DNA from: Thalassovita mediterranea
Lineage (GTDB): Bacteria; Pseudomonadota; Alphaproteobacteria; Rhodobacterales; Rhodobacteraceae
Direction: 5' to 3'
NCBI RefSeq assembly: GCF_001458435.1
Contig: NZ_CYSF01000012.1
Coordinates: forward strand, 186,001-250,000
DNA: 64,000 nt
In this document: piece by piece, positions 17,301-26,900 of the stretch
Layout of the letters: each line of letters opens with the position of its first letter
How positions within the stretch are numbered: the stretch's first letter is position 1
Notes under the pieces: model-generated
Told to the model about the DNA's origin: nothing
The model's input: the letters and a program-made list of their open reading frames with translations, nothing else
Databases searched by the model: none
Made by a program: the position numbers and the translations under genes

Positions 17301-18626
17301 ATGCAGACGACATTTACCGAAGAACAGCTGAAAGATCCGGGCATCCAGCGGGCCAATGAAATCCTGCGGGCCTGTGTGCACTGCGGGTTCTGTACCGCGA
17401 CCTGCCCGACCTATCAGGTTCTAGGCGATGAACTGGACAGTCCCCGTGGCCGGATCTACCAGATCAAGGATATGCTGGAAAACGAGCGTGTGCCGGATGA
17501 AAAGACGGTGAAACATGTGGACCGCTGCCTTAGCTGTCTGGCCTGTATGACCACCTGTCCGTCGGGGGTGCATTATATGCACCTCGTCGATCATGCGCGG
17601 GAATATATCGAAAATAACTACAAACGCCCATTCACTGATCGCGTGTTGCGCTGGGTGTTGGCGCAGATCCTGCCCTATCCCATGCGCTTCCGTCTGGCGC
17701 TGATGGGGGCCAAGATTGGCCGCCCCTTTGCCCGCTTGATGCCCGATGCGCGTCTGCGTGCAATGCTGGAAATGGCGCCGAAACACATCCCGCCGGTCAG
17801 CCGCAATGACGACCCGCAGACCTTTACGTCTGAACAACCGCGCAAGATGCGTGTGGCGCTGATGACCGGCTGTGCGCAAAAGGCGCTGAATACAGACATC
17901 AACGATGCGACCATCCGTCTGCTGAAACGCATGGGCTGTGACGTTGTGATCCCCGAAGGCGCGGGGTGCTGTGGTGCGTTGACCCACCACATGGGCAAAA
18001 CCAAGAACAGCCATGATGCGGCGGCCAAGAATATTCGATCGTGGATCCGCGAAATGGATGGCGAAGGTCTGGATGCGATTGTGATCAACACCTCAGGCTG
18101 CGGCACGACGGTGAAGGACTACGGCCATATGTTCCGCAACGACCCGCTGGCAGCGGATGCGGCGCGGGTGTCCGCCATCGCGATGGATGTGTCCGAAGTG
18201 TTGATGAAGCTGGATCTGCCGGAAGGTGAGGACAAGGAATTGACCATCGCCTATCACGCCGCCTGTTCGTTGCAGCACGGTCAGAAGATCAAGACCTACC
18301 CCAAAGACTTGCTGAAAAAGGCAGGCTTCACCGTGGTGGAACCAGCAGACAGTCACCTGTGCTGTGGCTCGGCTGGGACCTATAACCTGATGCAGCCCGA
18401 AATCTCGGGTCAGCTAAAACAGCGCAAGGTGCGGACGTTGGAAGCAAAGAACCCTGATATCATCGCTGCGGGCAATATTGGCTGCATGATGCAGATCGGA
18501 TCCGCCACAGAGGTGCCGATTGTGCACACCGTGGAACTGCTGGATTGGGCCAACGGTGGCCCGAAACCGCCAGCGCTGGACGCGGAGCGTGGTGCCCGCG
18601 AACCGGCGGTGCCGATCCTGCGTTAA
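17301..18626 (+). CDS. glcF: Glycolate oxidase iron-sulfur subunit GlcF
   Basis: Electron-transfer subunit, 441 residues. Two 4Fe-4S ligand sets are seen in the N-terminal third: CVHCGFCTATCP and CLSCLACMTTCP. Two CCG-type domains follow, with GAGCCGALTHHMG and HLCCGSAGTYN. It passes electrons from GlcDE to the membrane quinone pool. It closes the glcDEF operon, and a strong hairpin follows. Confidence 0.95.
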   Translation: MQTTFTEEQLKDPGIQRANEILRACVHCGFCTATCPTYQVLGDELDSPRGRIYQIKDMLENERVPDEKTVKHVDRCLSCLACMTTCPSGVHYMHLVDHAREYIENNYKRPFTDRVLRWVLAQILPYPMRFRLALMGAKIGRPFARLMPDARLRAMLEMAPKHIPPVSRNDDPQTFTSEQPRKMRVALMTGCAQKALNTDINDATIRLLKRMGCDVVIPEGAGCCGALTHHMGKTKNSHDAAAKNIRSWIREMDGEGLDAIVINTSGCGTTVKDYGHMFRNDPLAADAARVSAIAMDVSEVLMKLDLPEGEDKELTIAYHAACSLQHGQKIKTYPKDLLKKAGFTVVEPADSHLCCGSAGTYNLMQPEISGQLKQRKVRTLEAKNPDIIAAGNIGCMMQIGSATEVPIVHTVELLDWANGGPKPPALDAERGAREPAVPILR

Positions 18627-18644
18627 GTCCGTGAATACGGTCTG

Positions 18645-18675
18645 AAATGGGGCGTCTTGGCGCCCCATTTTTGCC
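18645..18675 (+). terminator. Intrinsic terminator after glcF
   Basis: AAATGGGGCG pairs with CGCCCCATTT around TCTTGG and is followed by TTGCC. It is a ten-pair stem 19 bases after the stop. Confidence 0.8.
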
Positions 18676-18715
18676 CCAAGCAGCGACTAGACAGAGCCTG
18701 ACGAAAGGATTCTGT

Positions 18716-19546
18716 ATGCTGCGTTTTATTGTTCTGGCCCTTGGTCTTGTGATTTCCCTTCCGCTCACTGCGCCGTCCGCATCGGCACAGGACAGCCGCT
18801 TGCGCCGTTTGGATACGGGTGAGCAAAGCAAGGGTTGGGAAGCCGTCGGGCGGCTGGATCTGGCAGGACGCGGGTTTTGCACCGGTGCCTTGATTGCACC
18901 TGATCTGGTGCTGACCGCCGCGCATTGCCTGTTCGACAGTAAAGATGGATCACGTTTCAACACCTCCGACATCGAATTCCAGGCCGGTCTGCGCAATGGC
19001 CGCGCCGAAGCCTACCGTCAGGTGCGCCGTGTGGTCATGCACCCGTCCTATCGGTTTGAGGGTCCGATCACCGCTGAACGTGTGCGCAATGATTTGGCAC
19101 TGTTGCAACTGGCCCATCCCATCCGCAACGGATCCATCGAACCCTACCGTGTAATGCGCGACGCGGGGGCAGGGGACCGCGTCGGCGTTGTCTCTTACGC
19201 TCATGATCGGGCAGAGGCGCCATCGGTGCAGGACATCTGCGCGGTAAAGGGCCAGCAGCAGGGCGTGTTCATACTGACCTGTGACGTGGATTACGGATCC
19301 TCCGGCGCACCGGTCTTTTCGATGAGTGGCGGCGTGCCGCGGATCGTCTCGGTCATCTCGGCCAAGGCTGAGGCCGAGGGAGAGAAGGTCGCGCTGGGCA
19401 GTCAGCTGGATGCTTCGATCGAACTGCTACGCGCGCAGTTGAAATCCGGCGTTGGTGTGGCCCGTCCGGTGGTCAAACGCGGCAACAGTGCTGCGCAGAA
19501 AACCAGCGCGGGAACCGGTGCCAAGTTCATTTCCGTTGGTGACTGA
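18716..19546 (+). CDS. Secreted trypsin-like serine protease
   Basis: Periplasmic or exported S1-type protease, 276 residues. A signal peptide covers about residues 1-24 (cleavage after ASA). The triad is visible as His70 in LTAAHC, Asp126 in NDLALL and Ser196 in GSSGAP. No PDZ domain follows, so it is not a DegP-type enzyme. The ATG at 18716 is the first that leaves a proper signal peptide, with GAAAGGA upstream. It is monocistronic between the glcF terminator and hsp20. Substrate unknown. Confidence 0.88.
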   Translation: MLRFIVLALGLVISLPLTAPSASAQDSRLRRLDTGEQSKGWEAVGRLDLAGRGFCTGALIAPDLVLTAAHCLFDSKDGSRFNTSDIEFQAGLRNGRAEAYRQVRRVVMHPSYRFEGPITAERVRNDLALLQLAHPIRNGSIEPYRVMRDAGAGDRVGVVSYAHDRAEAPSVQDICAVKGQQQGVFILTCDVDYGSSGAPVFSMSGGVPRIVSVISAKAEAEGEKVALGSQLDASIELLRAQLKSGVGVARPVVKRGNSAAQKTSAGTGAKFISVGD

Positions 19547-19578
19547 TTGCTGATCAGCATTTTGCGCTTACATCGGGT

Positions 19579-19607
19579 CTTGAAACGCTGAAACCCCCTC
19601 CCCACAT
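19579..19607 (+). promoter_or_regulatory. Sigma-32 (RpoH)-like heat-shock promoter of hsp20
   Basis: CTTGAAA (19579-19585), a 14-bp spacer, then CCCCACAT (19600-19607) closely matches the heat-shock sigma consensus CTTGAAA...CCCCATNT. It lies about 95 bp before the Hsp20 start. The match is seen directly; use by RpoH is inference. Confidence 0.6.
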
Positions 19608-19701
19608 CTGATGCATCAGGACGCCAAAGATGGGTCCTGACCACCGCCTGTCCAGAATGGAAGGCACCACATATTGGTTTCGCTCAGATGGAGGATACCC
19701 C

Positions 19702-20172
19702 ATGCGCTCTTTTGATTTTGCACCCCTTTACCGTGCATCCGTTGGTTTTGACCAAATCGCTGACATGATGGACCGCGTGTTCACAAACGACGCGCCGCAG
19801 CCCAGCTACCCCCCTTACAACATCGAAAAGACAGACGATAACGCCTACCGCATTTCCATCGCTGTCGCCGGTTTTTCCGAGACGGACCTGACCGTTGAGG
19901 TCAAGGAAAACGCCTTGATCGTCGCTGCCCGCAAAGGTGAGGCTGAGGGCGAAACCCCGCAATACCTGCACCGTGGCATCGCCACCCGCGCGTTTGAACG
20001 CCGCTTTACCCTTGCCGATCATGTGCGTGTCACGGGTGCCAGCCATGTCGACGGCCTCTTGCACATCGACCTGACCCGCGAAGTGCCTGAGGCACTGAAA
20101 CCGCGTCGCATCGCGATCTCCTCCGGCAAAGCGGTGGAGAAGGATGTGCTGGACGCCAAAGCGGTGAACTAA
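19702..20172 (+). CDS. Hsp20/IbpA small heat-shock protein
   Basis: ATP-independent holdase chaperone with an alpha-crystallin domain, 156 residues. MRSFDFAPLYRASVGFDQ at the N-terminus is typical of the IbpA group. The alpha-crystallin core runs about 36-130, with YRISIAVAGF and the closing HIDLTREVPEALKPRRI, where the IxI-like tail follows. GGAGGAT sits ahead of the ATG. It is monocistronic with an RpoH-like promoter and a strong terminator. Confidence 0.93.
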   Translation: MRSFDFAPLYRASVGFDQIADMMDRVFTNDAPQPSYPPYNIEKTDDNAYRISIAVAGFSETDLTVEVKENALIVAARKGEAEGETPQYLHRGIATRAFERRFTLADHVRVTGASHVDGLLHIDLTREVPEALKPRRIAISSGKAVEKDVLDAKAVN

Positions 20173-20218
20173 CGCCGCGACCATACCCTTCCCCTAGCCG
20201 ATGCGTCCCAGTCGGCCG

Positions 20219-20247
20219 AAAGGGCAGCGTTTCGGCGCTGCCTTTTT
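20219..20247 (+). terminator. Intrinsic terminator after hsp20
   Basis: GGCAGCG and CGCTGCC pair around a TTTCGG loop, with AAA upstream and TTTTT downstream extending the stem. Confidence 0.85.
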
Positions 20248-20276
20248 GCTTTGGTGTGACCATTCCTCCAACAGAA

Positions 20277-20301
20277 AAGGGCGCCCGTTTTGGGCGCCCT
20301 T
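20277..20301 (-). terminator. Terminator after the phytase-like gene
   Basis: AAGGGCGCCC and GGGCGCCCTT form a perfect ten-pair stem. On the minus strand it is followed by TTCTG, 25 bases after the stop of the phytase-like gene. It may also act on the plus strand. Confidence 0.75.
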
Positions 20302-20325
20302 CGTTTGCTCTATGTATCGTCTAGA

Positions 20326-22497
20326 TCACAGCTGACCGATGGAGAAGAACAGCGTTTCACCCGAATGGTCATCCACACCGTCGTTGTCGGTGGACACAAA
20401 CGCCTGACCGTTCGGCAGGATCGCCAGACCTTCGACTTTGTCCTGCACGTAGCCGTTCAGCTGTTGCAGATCAGGCAGTAGATCGCGCACCTCTTCTTTG
20501 CTGACCACGGGCAGTTCACCGCCCAGCGGCGCAGGTACCATGTCTGCGGCGGGGATGCGGTAGATCTTCTTGGTCACAGCGTCGGCGCCGATCTGGTTGT
20601 CGCGTTCGATCACGTAGACGTAATTCCCATGCGCGACGATTTCCGACAGGCCAACCCAGCCTTTGGCAGGCTCGGCCTTGGGATAGTGGACCGCGCCCCA
20701 TTCCTTGGTTTTGGTGTTGTAAGCGACCAGTTTGACGTGGTTTTTGGGATCATCTTTCCATTCACGCTGCACGGCCATCCACAGGGTGTCACCGATGCGG
20801 GTGATACCTTCAAAGCCGAAGCGTTTTTCAACGGCCATCAGTTCGGCGGGCAGGCCAAACTCTTGCTTGTGGCTCTTGATCAGGCCATCGCTGTTCACGT
20901 GGTAGATCGCATGCGGGATGGCGCGGTCGGTGCGCCCTTCGGACGCCAGCCAGAAACCGCCTTTGCCGTCCAAAGCAATACCTTCCAGATCCAGTTTTTG
21001 CGCGGGCTGACCGTTGGCGCGGTGTACGCGGATTACATCGACGATGCGGGCAGGCGTCTGGCTGGGATCAATTTTGAAGATCGAGGGCTGGAAGCCATAG
21101 AAGCTGTCGTTGACCGCATAGATCATGCCGTCCGCATCCGCCACCATGCCAGAGATTGCTCCCCAGCCGATCAGTTCCTCTGCGCCGGCGGAGGTCAGCA
21201 TCGGGTATTGCGCGGGCGCTTCCTGATATTCGTAGATCATCACGTGGCTGCGTGGGCCGTTGTCTTCGATCAGGTCCTTTTCGTTGGCGGAAATCAGCAG
21301 GTTGCGCTCGGGGATCGCAACGTAGCCTTCCGGTCCAACGCCCGAGGGCAGGATCTGGGTCAGCTCAGGCGTGGCTGGGTTGGTCACGTCATAAACGCCC
21401 ACAGCCGATCCGCGTTCAGAGCCGACGAAGATCATCGGCGTGCCGCCGAATGTGGCGGTTTCGATCGATTCCGGCTCTACGCCTTTGCTGTCCGAACGCT
21501 TGTCAGGGTAGTGGCCGATTTGTACCAGCGCGTGTTCAAAGCTGACGCCGCTTTCATAGACAACGCTGCCGTCTTTGTTGAACAGGGTCCAGCCGCGCGA
21601 CCCACCGTCCATGTCGCCTTCGTTTGCGGTGGCGAAGTGAGCATCGTCCAGCCATTTCACCGCGTCGGGTTCACGCACAACGGCGCTGAGAGAGTCGGTG
21701 AACAACAGCGCGCCGCGCTCGTCCTTGGTGTCGATCCCATCCAGATCCACCGCCCCGGCGGAGAAGTGGTTCAGGATGCTGCCATCACGGCCCACAACGA
21801 CCATGTGGTTGTTTTCCTGCAGCGAAACGACAACCTCACCTTTGGTGTTGATGTCAACGAACTCGGGCTCAGGATCGTGACCGTCAACAGCGGCCAGACC
21901 GGTCAGGTCTACGGCGCGCACGGTGCCACAATCGGCAACACCGTCTTTGATCTCAACCAGTGACAGGAAGCCTGCAGGCAGCTGGCCGGTGCGGCCATCG
22001 CCCAGATCCTCATCTCGCTCATTCTCAATCGCAATCGCGGCAAAGCTACCATCTTTGGCAACCGCGACGCTGTCAGGCTGACCGCCCAGGTCACAGCGGG
22101 CCAGTTCGGCCTTGGTGGTCAGGTCAATCACCGAGAGGTGGCCCGAGGGGGCGGTGTAGCTCTCGGACGTATTCACACCAACAAATGCGGTCTGACCGAT
22201 GATCGCGACCGAGGTGGGTTCCCCATCCAGTGCGATATTGCCCAAGGGCTGCGGGTTCTTCGGATCACGAATGTCGATCAGGCCCAGCACGCCCAGCGGG
22301 CTGTCGGTGTAGGCCAGCGTCATGCCATCGGCGGTGGCGGCGATGATCTCGGCTGAGGTTTCGCGCGCGCGGTCCTCACCGGCCGCCATGTTCAGCGGTG
22401 TGGCGAAAGAGGCAATGCGGTTGAAGTTCTGCTCTGCGGCGGCGTGGCCTGCCAGCAGGGCTATCGCCGAGGTCAGGCAGATCGAGCGAAAGGTCAT
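20326..22497 (-). CDS. Secreted esterase-like phytase family beta-propeller protein
   Basis: A 723-residue exported protein. A signal peptide (MTFRSICL... to HAAA) is followed by an N-terminal beta-propeller-like half, with repeated SVAI/SVAV and GHLSVIDL strands. The C-terminal half matches phytase-like esterases: LDLEGIALDGKGGFWLASEG, FGFEGITRIGDTLWMAVQ and KVEGLAILPNGQAFVSTDND. Such proteins are proposed to release phosphate or ester groups in the periplasm; the substrate here is unknown. ATG 22497 has GGGGAG upstream and gives the signal peptide. It is divergent from a PLP aminotransferase. Confidence 0.8.
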   Translation of the reverse strand: MTFRSICLTSAIALLAGHAAAEQNFNRIASFATPLNMAAGEDRARETSAEIIAATADGMTLAYTDSPLGVLGLIDIRDPKNPQPLGNIALDGEPTSVAIIGQTAFVGVNTSESYTAPSGHLSVIDLTTKAELARCDLGGQPDSVAVAKDGSFAAIAIENERDEDLGDGRTGQLPAGFLSLVEIKDGVADCGTVRAVDLTGLAAVDGHDPEPEFVDINTKGEVVVSLQENNHMVVVGRDGSILNHFSAGAVDLDGIDTKDERGALLFTDSLSAVVREPDAVKWLDDAHFATANEGDMDGGSRGWTLFNKDGSVVYESGVSFEHALVQIGHYPDKRSDSKGVEPESIETATFGGTPMIFVGSERGSAVGVYDVTNPATPELTQILPSGVGPEGYVAIPERNLLISANEKDLIEDNGPRSHVMIYEYQEAPAQYPMLTSAGAEELIGWGAISGMVADADGMIYAVNDSFYGFQPSIFKIDPSQTPARIVDVIRVHRANGQPAQKLDLEGIALDGKGGFWLASEGRTDRAIPHAIYHVNSDGLIKSHKQEFGLPAELMAVEKRFGFEGITRIGDTLWMAVQREWKDDPKNHVKLVAYNTKTKEWGAVHYPKAEPAKGWVGLSEIVAHGNYVYVIERDNQIGADAVTKKIYRIPAADMVPAPLGGELPVVSKEEVRDLLPDLQQLNGYVQDKVEGLAILPNGQAFVSTDNDGVDDHSGETLFFSIGQL

Positions 22498-22665
22498 GGG
22501 TCTCTCCCCGTGGGTATCAATGTGTTGGACGGCCCTGCCTTGCCGCGCGGGTGTGACAGGCGAGTGACGCTTTGATGAAGGCTTTGGAAAGATCACGAAT
22601 TATGTCAGCTATATTGACTTACCCAAAGGTACAGAACATGGTCCGATGAAATGGAGGTCGCCCTG

Positions 22666-23880
22666 ATGCAGATAGATTCGTTCTTTGCCGCCCGTAATTC
22701 GCGCATGAAAGCGTCGGAGATTCGTGAGCTTTTGAAACTATTGGATCAGCCGGACGTGATTTCCTTTGCTGGTGGCATCCCCGATCCGGCACTGTTTCCG
22801 GCGGAAAAGTTCCGCGATGCGATGGCAGATGCGCTGTCGGATCAGAACCAGGGGCTGTCGCTGCAATACTCCACTTCCGAAGGGTATCCGCCGCTGCGGG
22901 AATGGTTGGCGCAGCGGATGACGCAACTGGGCGTGCCGTGTGGGGCGGACAATATCCTGATCACATCGGGGTCGCAGCAGGCGCTGGACTATCTAGGCAA
23001 ACTGTTCCTGTCGCCCAACGACACCGCGCTGGTGGGCTGGCCCACATACCTCGGCGCGTTGGGGGCGTTTAACGCTTATGAGCCGCGGTTTGATCGACTG
23101 GACCCGATGGGCAACCGAGCTGCCGCCGATGTGCAGGCGGACGCAGCAGCGGCTGGTGGCAAGGTTAAGTTTAGCTACCTGTCGCCCGATTTTGCCAACC
23201 CCACCGGCATCACCCTGTCGCTGCAGGAACGTCAGCAGGTTCTGGCACAGGCCGAGGCGTTGGACTGTATGGTGATTGAGGATGCCGCCTATCAGTCCCT
23301 GCGCTATGAGGGCGAAGAGATCCCGCCGATCCTGTCGCTGGAATTGACTGAAAAGGGTGATCTGGATCAGTGCCGCACGATCTATTGCGGGTCGTTTTCC
23401 AAAACCCTGTCGCCGGGACTGCGCATCGGGTGGGTTTGCGCGGCGCGCCCGGTGATTGATCAGTTGGTGTTGCTGAAACAGGCAGGTGATCTGCACACTG
23501 CGACGCTCAACCAGATGGCGGTGGCCCATGTGGCGGCAGATGGGTTTGAGGATCACACCCGCCTGCTGTGCGCGCATTACAAGGCGCGGCGGGATCGGAT
23601 GCTGGCGGCGCTGGATCAGCACATGCCAAAGGGGGTGGAATGGACGCGCCCCGAAGGTGGGATGTTCGTCTGGATGACCCTGCCCAAGGGGATGGATGGG
23701 GCGGACCTGTTGGCAGCGGCGCTGCGCGATGAAAAGGTGGCCTTTGTCCCCGGTGGCGCGTTTTACCCCGACGATGATGGGCGCAACACGCTGCGGCTCA
23801 ACTTCTCTAGCCCAAATCAGGCGCAGATTGATGAAGGTATCAAGCGCCTTGGCCGCGTGCTGCGCGCCGCGATGAGTTAA
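22666..23880 (+). CDS. PLP-dependent aminotransferase (2-aminoadipate/LysN-like, class I)
   Basis: Class I/II fold aminotransferase, 404 residues, without a GntR domain. PLP contacts are visible in LSPDFANPTG and in the lysine motif SFSKTLSPGLRIGWV. MKASEIRELLKLL and ISFAGGIPDPALFP at the N-terminus are typical of the 2-aminoadipate/kynurenine aminotransferase-like group. ATG 22666 is preferred because GGAGG lies eight bases ahead; ATG 22651 overlaps that site. It stands alone, followed by a terminator. The substrate cannot be fixed from sequence. Confidence 0.85.
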   Translation: MQIDSFFAARNSRMKASEIRELLKLLDQPDVISFAGGIPDPALFPAEKFRDAMADALSDQNQGLSLQYSTSEGYPPLREWLAQRMTQLGVPCGADNILITSGSQQALDYLGKLFLSPNDTALVGWPTYLGALGAFNAYEPRFDRLDPMGNRAAADVQADAAAAGGKVKFSYLSPDFANPTGITLSLQERQQVLAQAEALDCMVIEDAAYQSLRYEGEEIPPILSLELTEKGDLDQCRTIYCGSFSKTLSPGLRIGWVCAARPVIDQLVLLKQAGDLHTATLNQMAVAHVAADGFEDHTRLLCAHYKARRDRMLAALDQHMPKGVEWTRPEGGMFVWMTLPKGMDGADLLAAALRDEKVAFVPGGAFYPDDDGRNTLRLNFSSPNQAQIDEGIKRLGRVLRAAMS

Positions 23881-23890
23881 ACGGACTGGA

Positions 23891-23921
23891 AAACGGCCCC
23901 AGACGCCACGCGGGGCCGTTT
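23891..23921. terminator. Bidirectional terminator between aminotransferase and putA
   Basis: AAACGGCCCC (23891-23900) pairs with GGGGCCGTTT (23912-23921). It sits between convergent genes. A 15-bp stretch from 23916 is duplicated at 23932 with a one-base gap. Confidence 0.85.
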
Positions 23922-23956
23922 TGATTTAGGACCGTTTTGATTTAGGTATGCGGCGA

Positions 23957-26900
23957 TCAGCTGGCATCTGCCAGCAGCGATGCGTTGCCACCTGCCGCAG
24001 TGGTGTCGATGCAGATATGGCGTTCCATATGGCAACGATCGCCAAAGTCCTCTTCGGTCATCAGCGGGATCAGGGCACCGGTGCGTTTGGCCAGCGCCGT
24101 ACGAAGCTGGCGCAGTGTTGCCTCCTCCGCCCAACTGACGACGCCCTCAAACCCTTGCAATTGCTCCAGCATCGCGGGGGGCAGGGTTCCGTTAACTTCG
24201 CCGACGCCATCAGCCCCGTCGGCGATGACCAAGGCCGTGCAGCCATGGGCGCGGGCAATTTCGGCCTGAGCGCGCGCAGCCTCCAGTGTTGGTCCAAGGC
24301 AGAGGAACAGGCCGCGGCCATAGGTGGACAGGATGTTTGATTCCCCTGTTGGGCCGGGCAATTCCTGTTGCAACAGTGTCGTGCGGGCCGGATGTGGCGC
24401 AGCGGCAAGCGCGGCCTCTACAGTGGTCTGGTCGATCTGCGAGGTGGCGGCCGGCGTGGCCAAGACCTGTCGCGTCGCGGCACGGGCAAAGCGTTTTACG
24501 TAGGCTGGGCCACCCGCTTTGGGCCCAGTGCCGGACAACCCTTCGCCCCCAAAGGGCTGGGATCCCACGATGGCGCCAATCTGGTTGCGGTTGATATACA
24601 TGTTGCCCACGTTCAGTCGCGACGTGACCTGTTCGATCCGGTCATCAATGCGCGAGTGCATGCCAAAGGTCAGGCCAAAGCCGCTGGCGTTGATCGCATC
24701 CACGACCGTGTCCAGCTCAGCCGCCTTGAAGGTTGCGACATGCATCACGGGGCCAAAAACTTCTTTCTCCAGCGCGGCGATACCCGATACGCGCAGCACG
24801 CTTGGCGCGATGAAGGTGCCTGCGTCTGGCGTCGCCAGTTCCTTCAACACGCGGCCTTCATTGCGGGCGGCGGCGATATAGGCGCTGATCTCGTGTTGTG
24901 CATCGGGCGTGATCACCGGCCCGACGTCTGTGCGCAGATCCCATGGATCACCGATGACCAGTTCATCCATCGCTCCATAGAGCATTTGCAGGAACGGCTC
25001 TGCCACGTCCTCTTGGACGTAGAGGATACGCAGTGCCGAACAGCGCTGGCCTGCGGATTGGAAGGCCGAGGCGACGATGTCCTTGACCGCCTGTTCCGGT
25101 AGGGCGGTTGAATCGACGATCATCGCGTTCAGGCCGCCTGTTTCAGCGATCAGCGGTGCCTCGGGCGCGATATCGGTGGTCATCGCGCGGTTGATGGTTT
25201 GCGCCGTTTGGGTCGATCCGGTGAAGCAGACGCCGTTCACACGCGGATCAGATGTCAGCGCGGCCCCAACAACAGATCCACGACCGGGCAGCAGTTGCAG
25301 CGCGGCGTGTGGAACGCCCGCCTCATGCAACAATGTGGTTGCCAAGGTGGCAGTGATCGCCGTCGGTTCTGCCGGTTTTGCAATGACGCCGTTGCCAGCA
25401 GCAAGCGCCGCCGCGATCTGTCCGGTGAAAATCGCCAGTGGAAAGTTCCACGGTGAAATACAGGCGAATACGCCCCGCGCGGGGGCCGACAGTTCCTGTC
25501 CACGGGCGGCGTAGTAGCGCAGAAAATCCACCGCTTCGCGCAATTCGGCAATTGCATCCATCGGGGTTTTGCCTGCTTCGCGGGTCAGGACTGCAAACAG
25601 CTGGCCAAAATTACGTTCATAGAGGTCTGCAGCGCGATTGAGTGTGTCAGCGCGCGCGTTCGCATCCGCGTCCCATGGACGCGCGGCGGAGAGGGCGGTT
25701 TCCACATCCTCTACCGACGCTTCGGCCACCGTGCCGACCACATCGTCGTGGCGCGCAGGGTTCAGAACCGTGCGCGCGACGGTGTTTTGCGCCGTGCCCT
25801 CGATCAGTGGGGCGACCGCCCATTGATGGGACCGGAACGGCCCACGGGCCTGTTCGATGGTGTCCAGATCATCCAGATCATGTAGGTCCCAGCCGGTCGA
25901 GTTGACCCGTTCCTTGCCATAGAGGTCGCAGGGCAGTTTCACCGCCGCATTGGTGGGCGTGTTTTCCAGTGTCTCAAACGGATCGGCGGCGACGATATCA
26001 GGCGCAACGCTCTCATCGACGATCTGGTTCACAAAGGAGGAGTTGGCGCCGTTTTCTAGCAGACGCCGCACCAGATAGGCCAAGAGGTCACGGTGCGCGC
26101 CCACAGGGGCATAGATCCGGCAGCGGGTGGCGTTTTGCTTCAGCACGATGTCATGCAGGCTGTCGCCCATGCCGTGCAGGCGCTGAAATTCAAAGGCGTT
26201 GGTGTCCGTGGCCAGTTCCAGAATGGCGGCAACAGTATGGGCGTTGTGGGTGGCAAATTGCGGATAGATGCGATCGGTCATCTGCAACAGTTTCCCCGCG
26301 CAGCAGATGTAGGACACATCCGTTGCCGCCTTGCGGGTGTAGACAGGGAAGCCTGCCAAACCTTCGACCTGTGCGCGCTTGACCTCGGTGTCCCAGTAGG
26401 CGCCCTTTACCAGCCGGACCATGATTTTACGATCCAACTCTGCCGCTAAGGAATGCAGCCAATCCAGAACGTCGCCGGCGCGTTTGCCATAGGCCTGCAC
26501 CACGACGCCAAACCCGTCCCAGCCCGCAAGCGACGGATCGCGCAGCACCGCTTCGATCACATCCAGCGACAGGTCCAGACGGTCCGCCTCTTCGGCATCG
26601 ATGTTCAGCCCCATGTTTGCGGCCTTGGCCTGCTGCGCCAGTTGCAGCGTCAGGGGAACCAGTTCCTGCATGATACGCTGTGTCTGCCCAACCTCATAGC
26701 GCGGATGTAGGGCCGACAGCTTGATCGAGATGCCGGGGTTTTCACGGATGTCCTGCGACCGGCATTCCTTGGCCAGCTTAGTGATGGCATCGCGGTAGGC
26801 ATCGAAGAAATTCTGTGCATCCTGCGCGGTCAGGGCCGCTTCGCCCAGCATGTCGTAGGAATAGGTGTAGCCCGCGCGTTCCTGTTCGGCGCCCCGTTTG

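Noticed and set aside
20629-21963. 444-codon plus-strand frame
   Set aside because: Antisense to the phytase-like gene, no recognisable motif or ribosome site.
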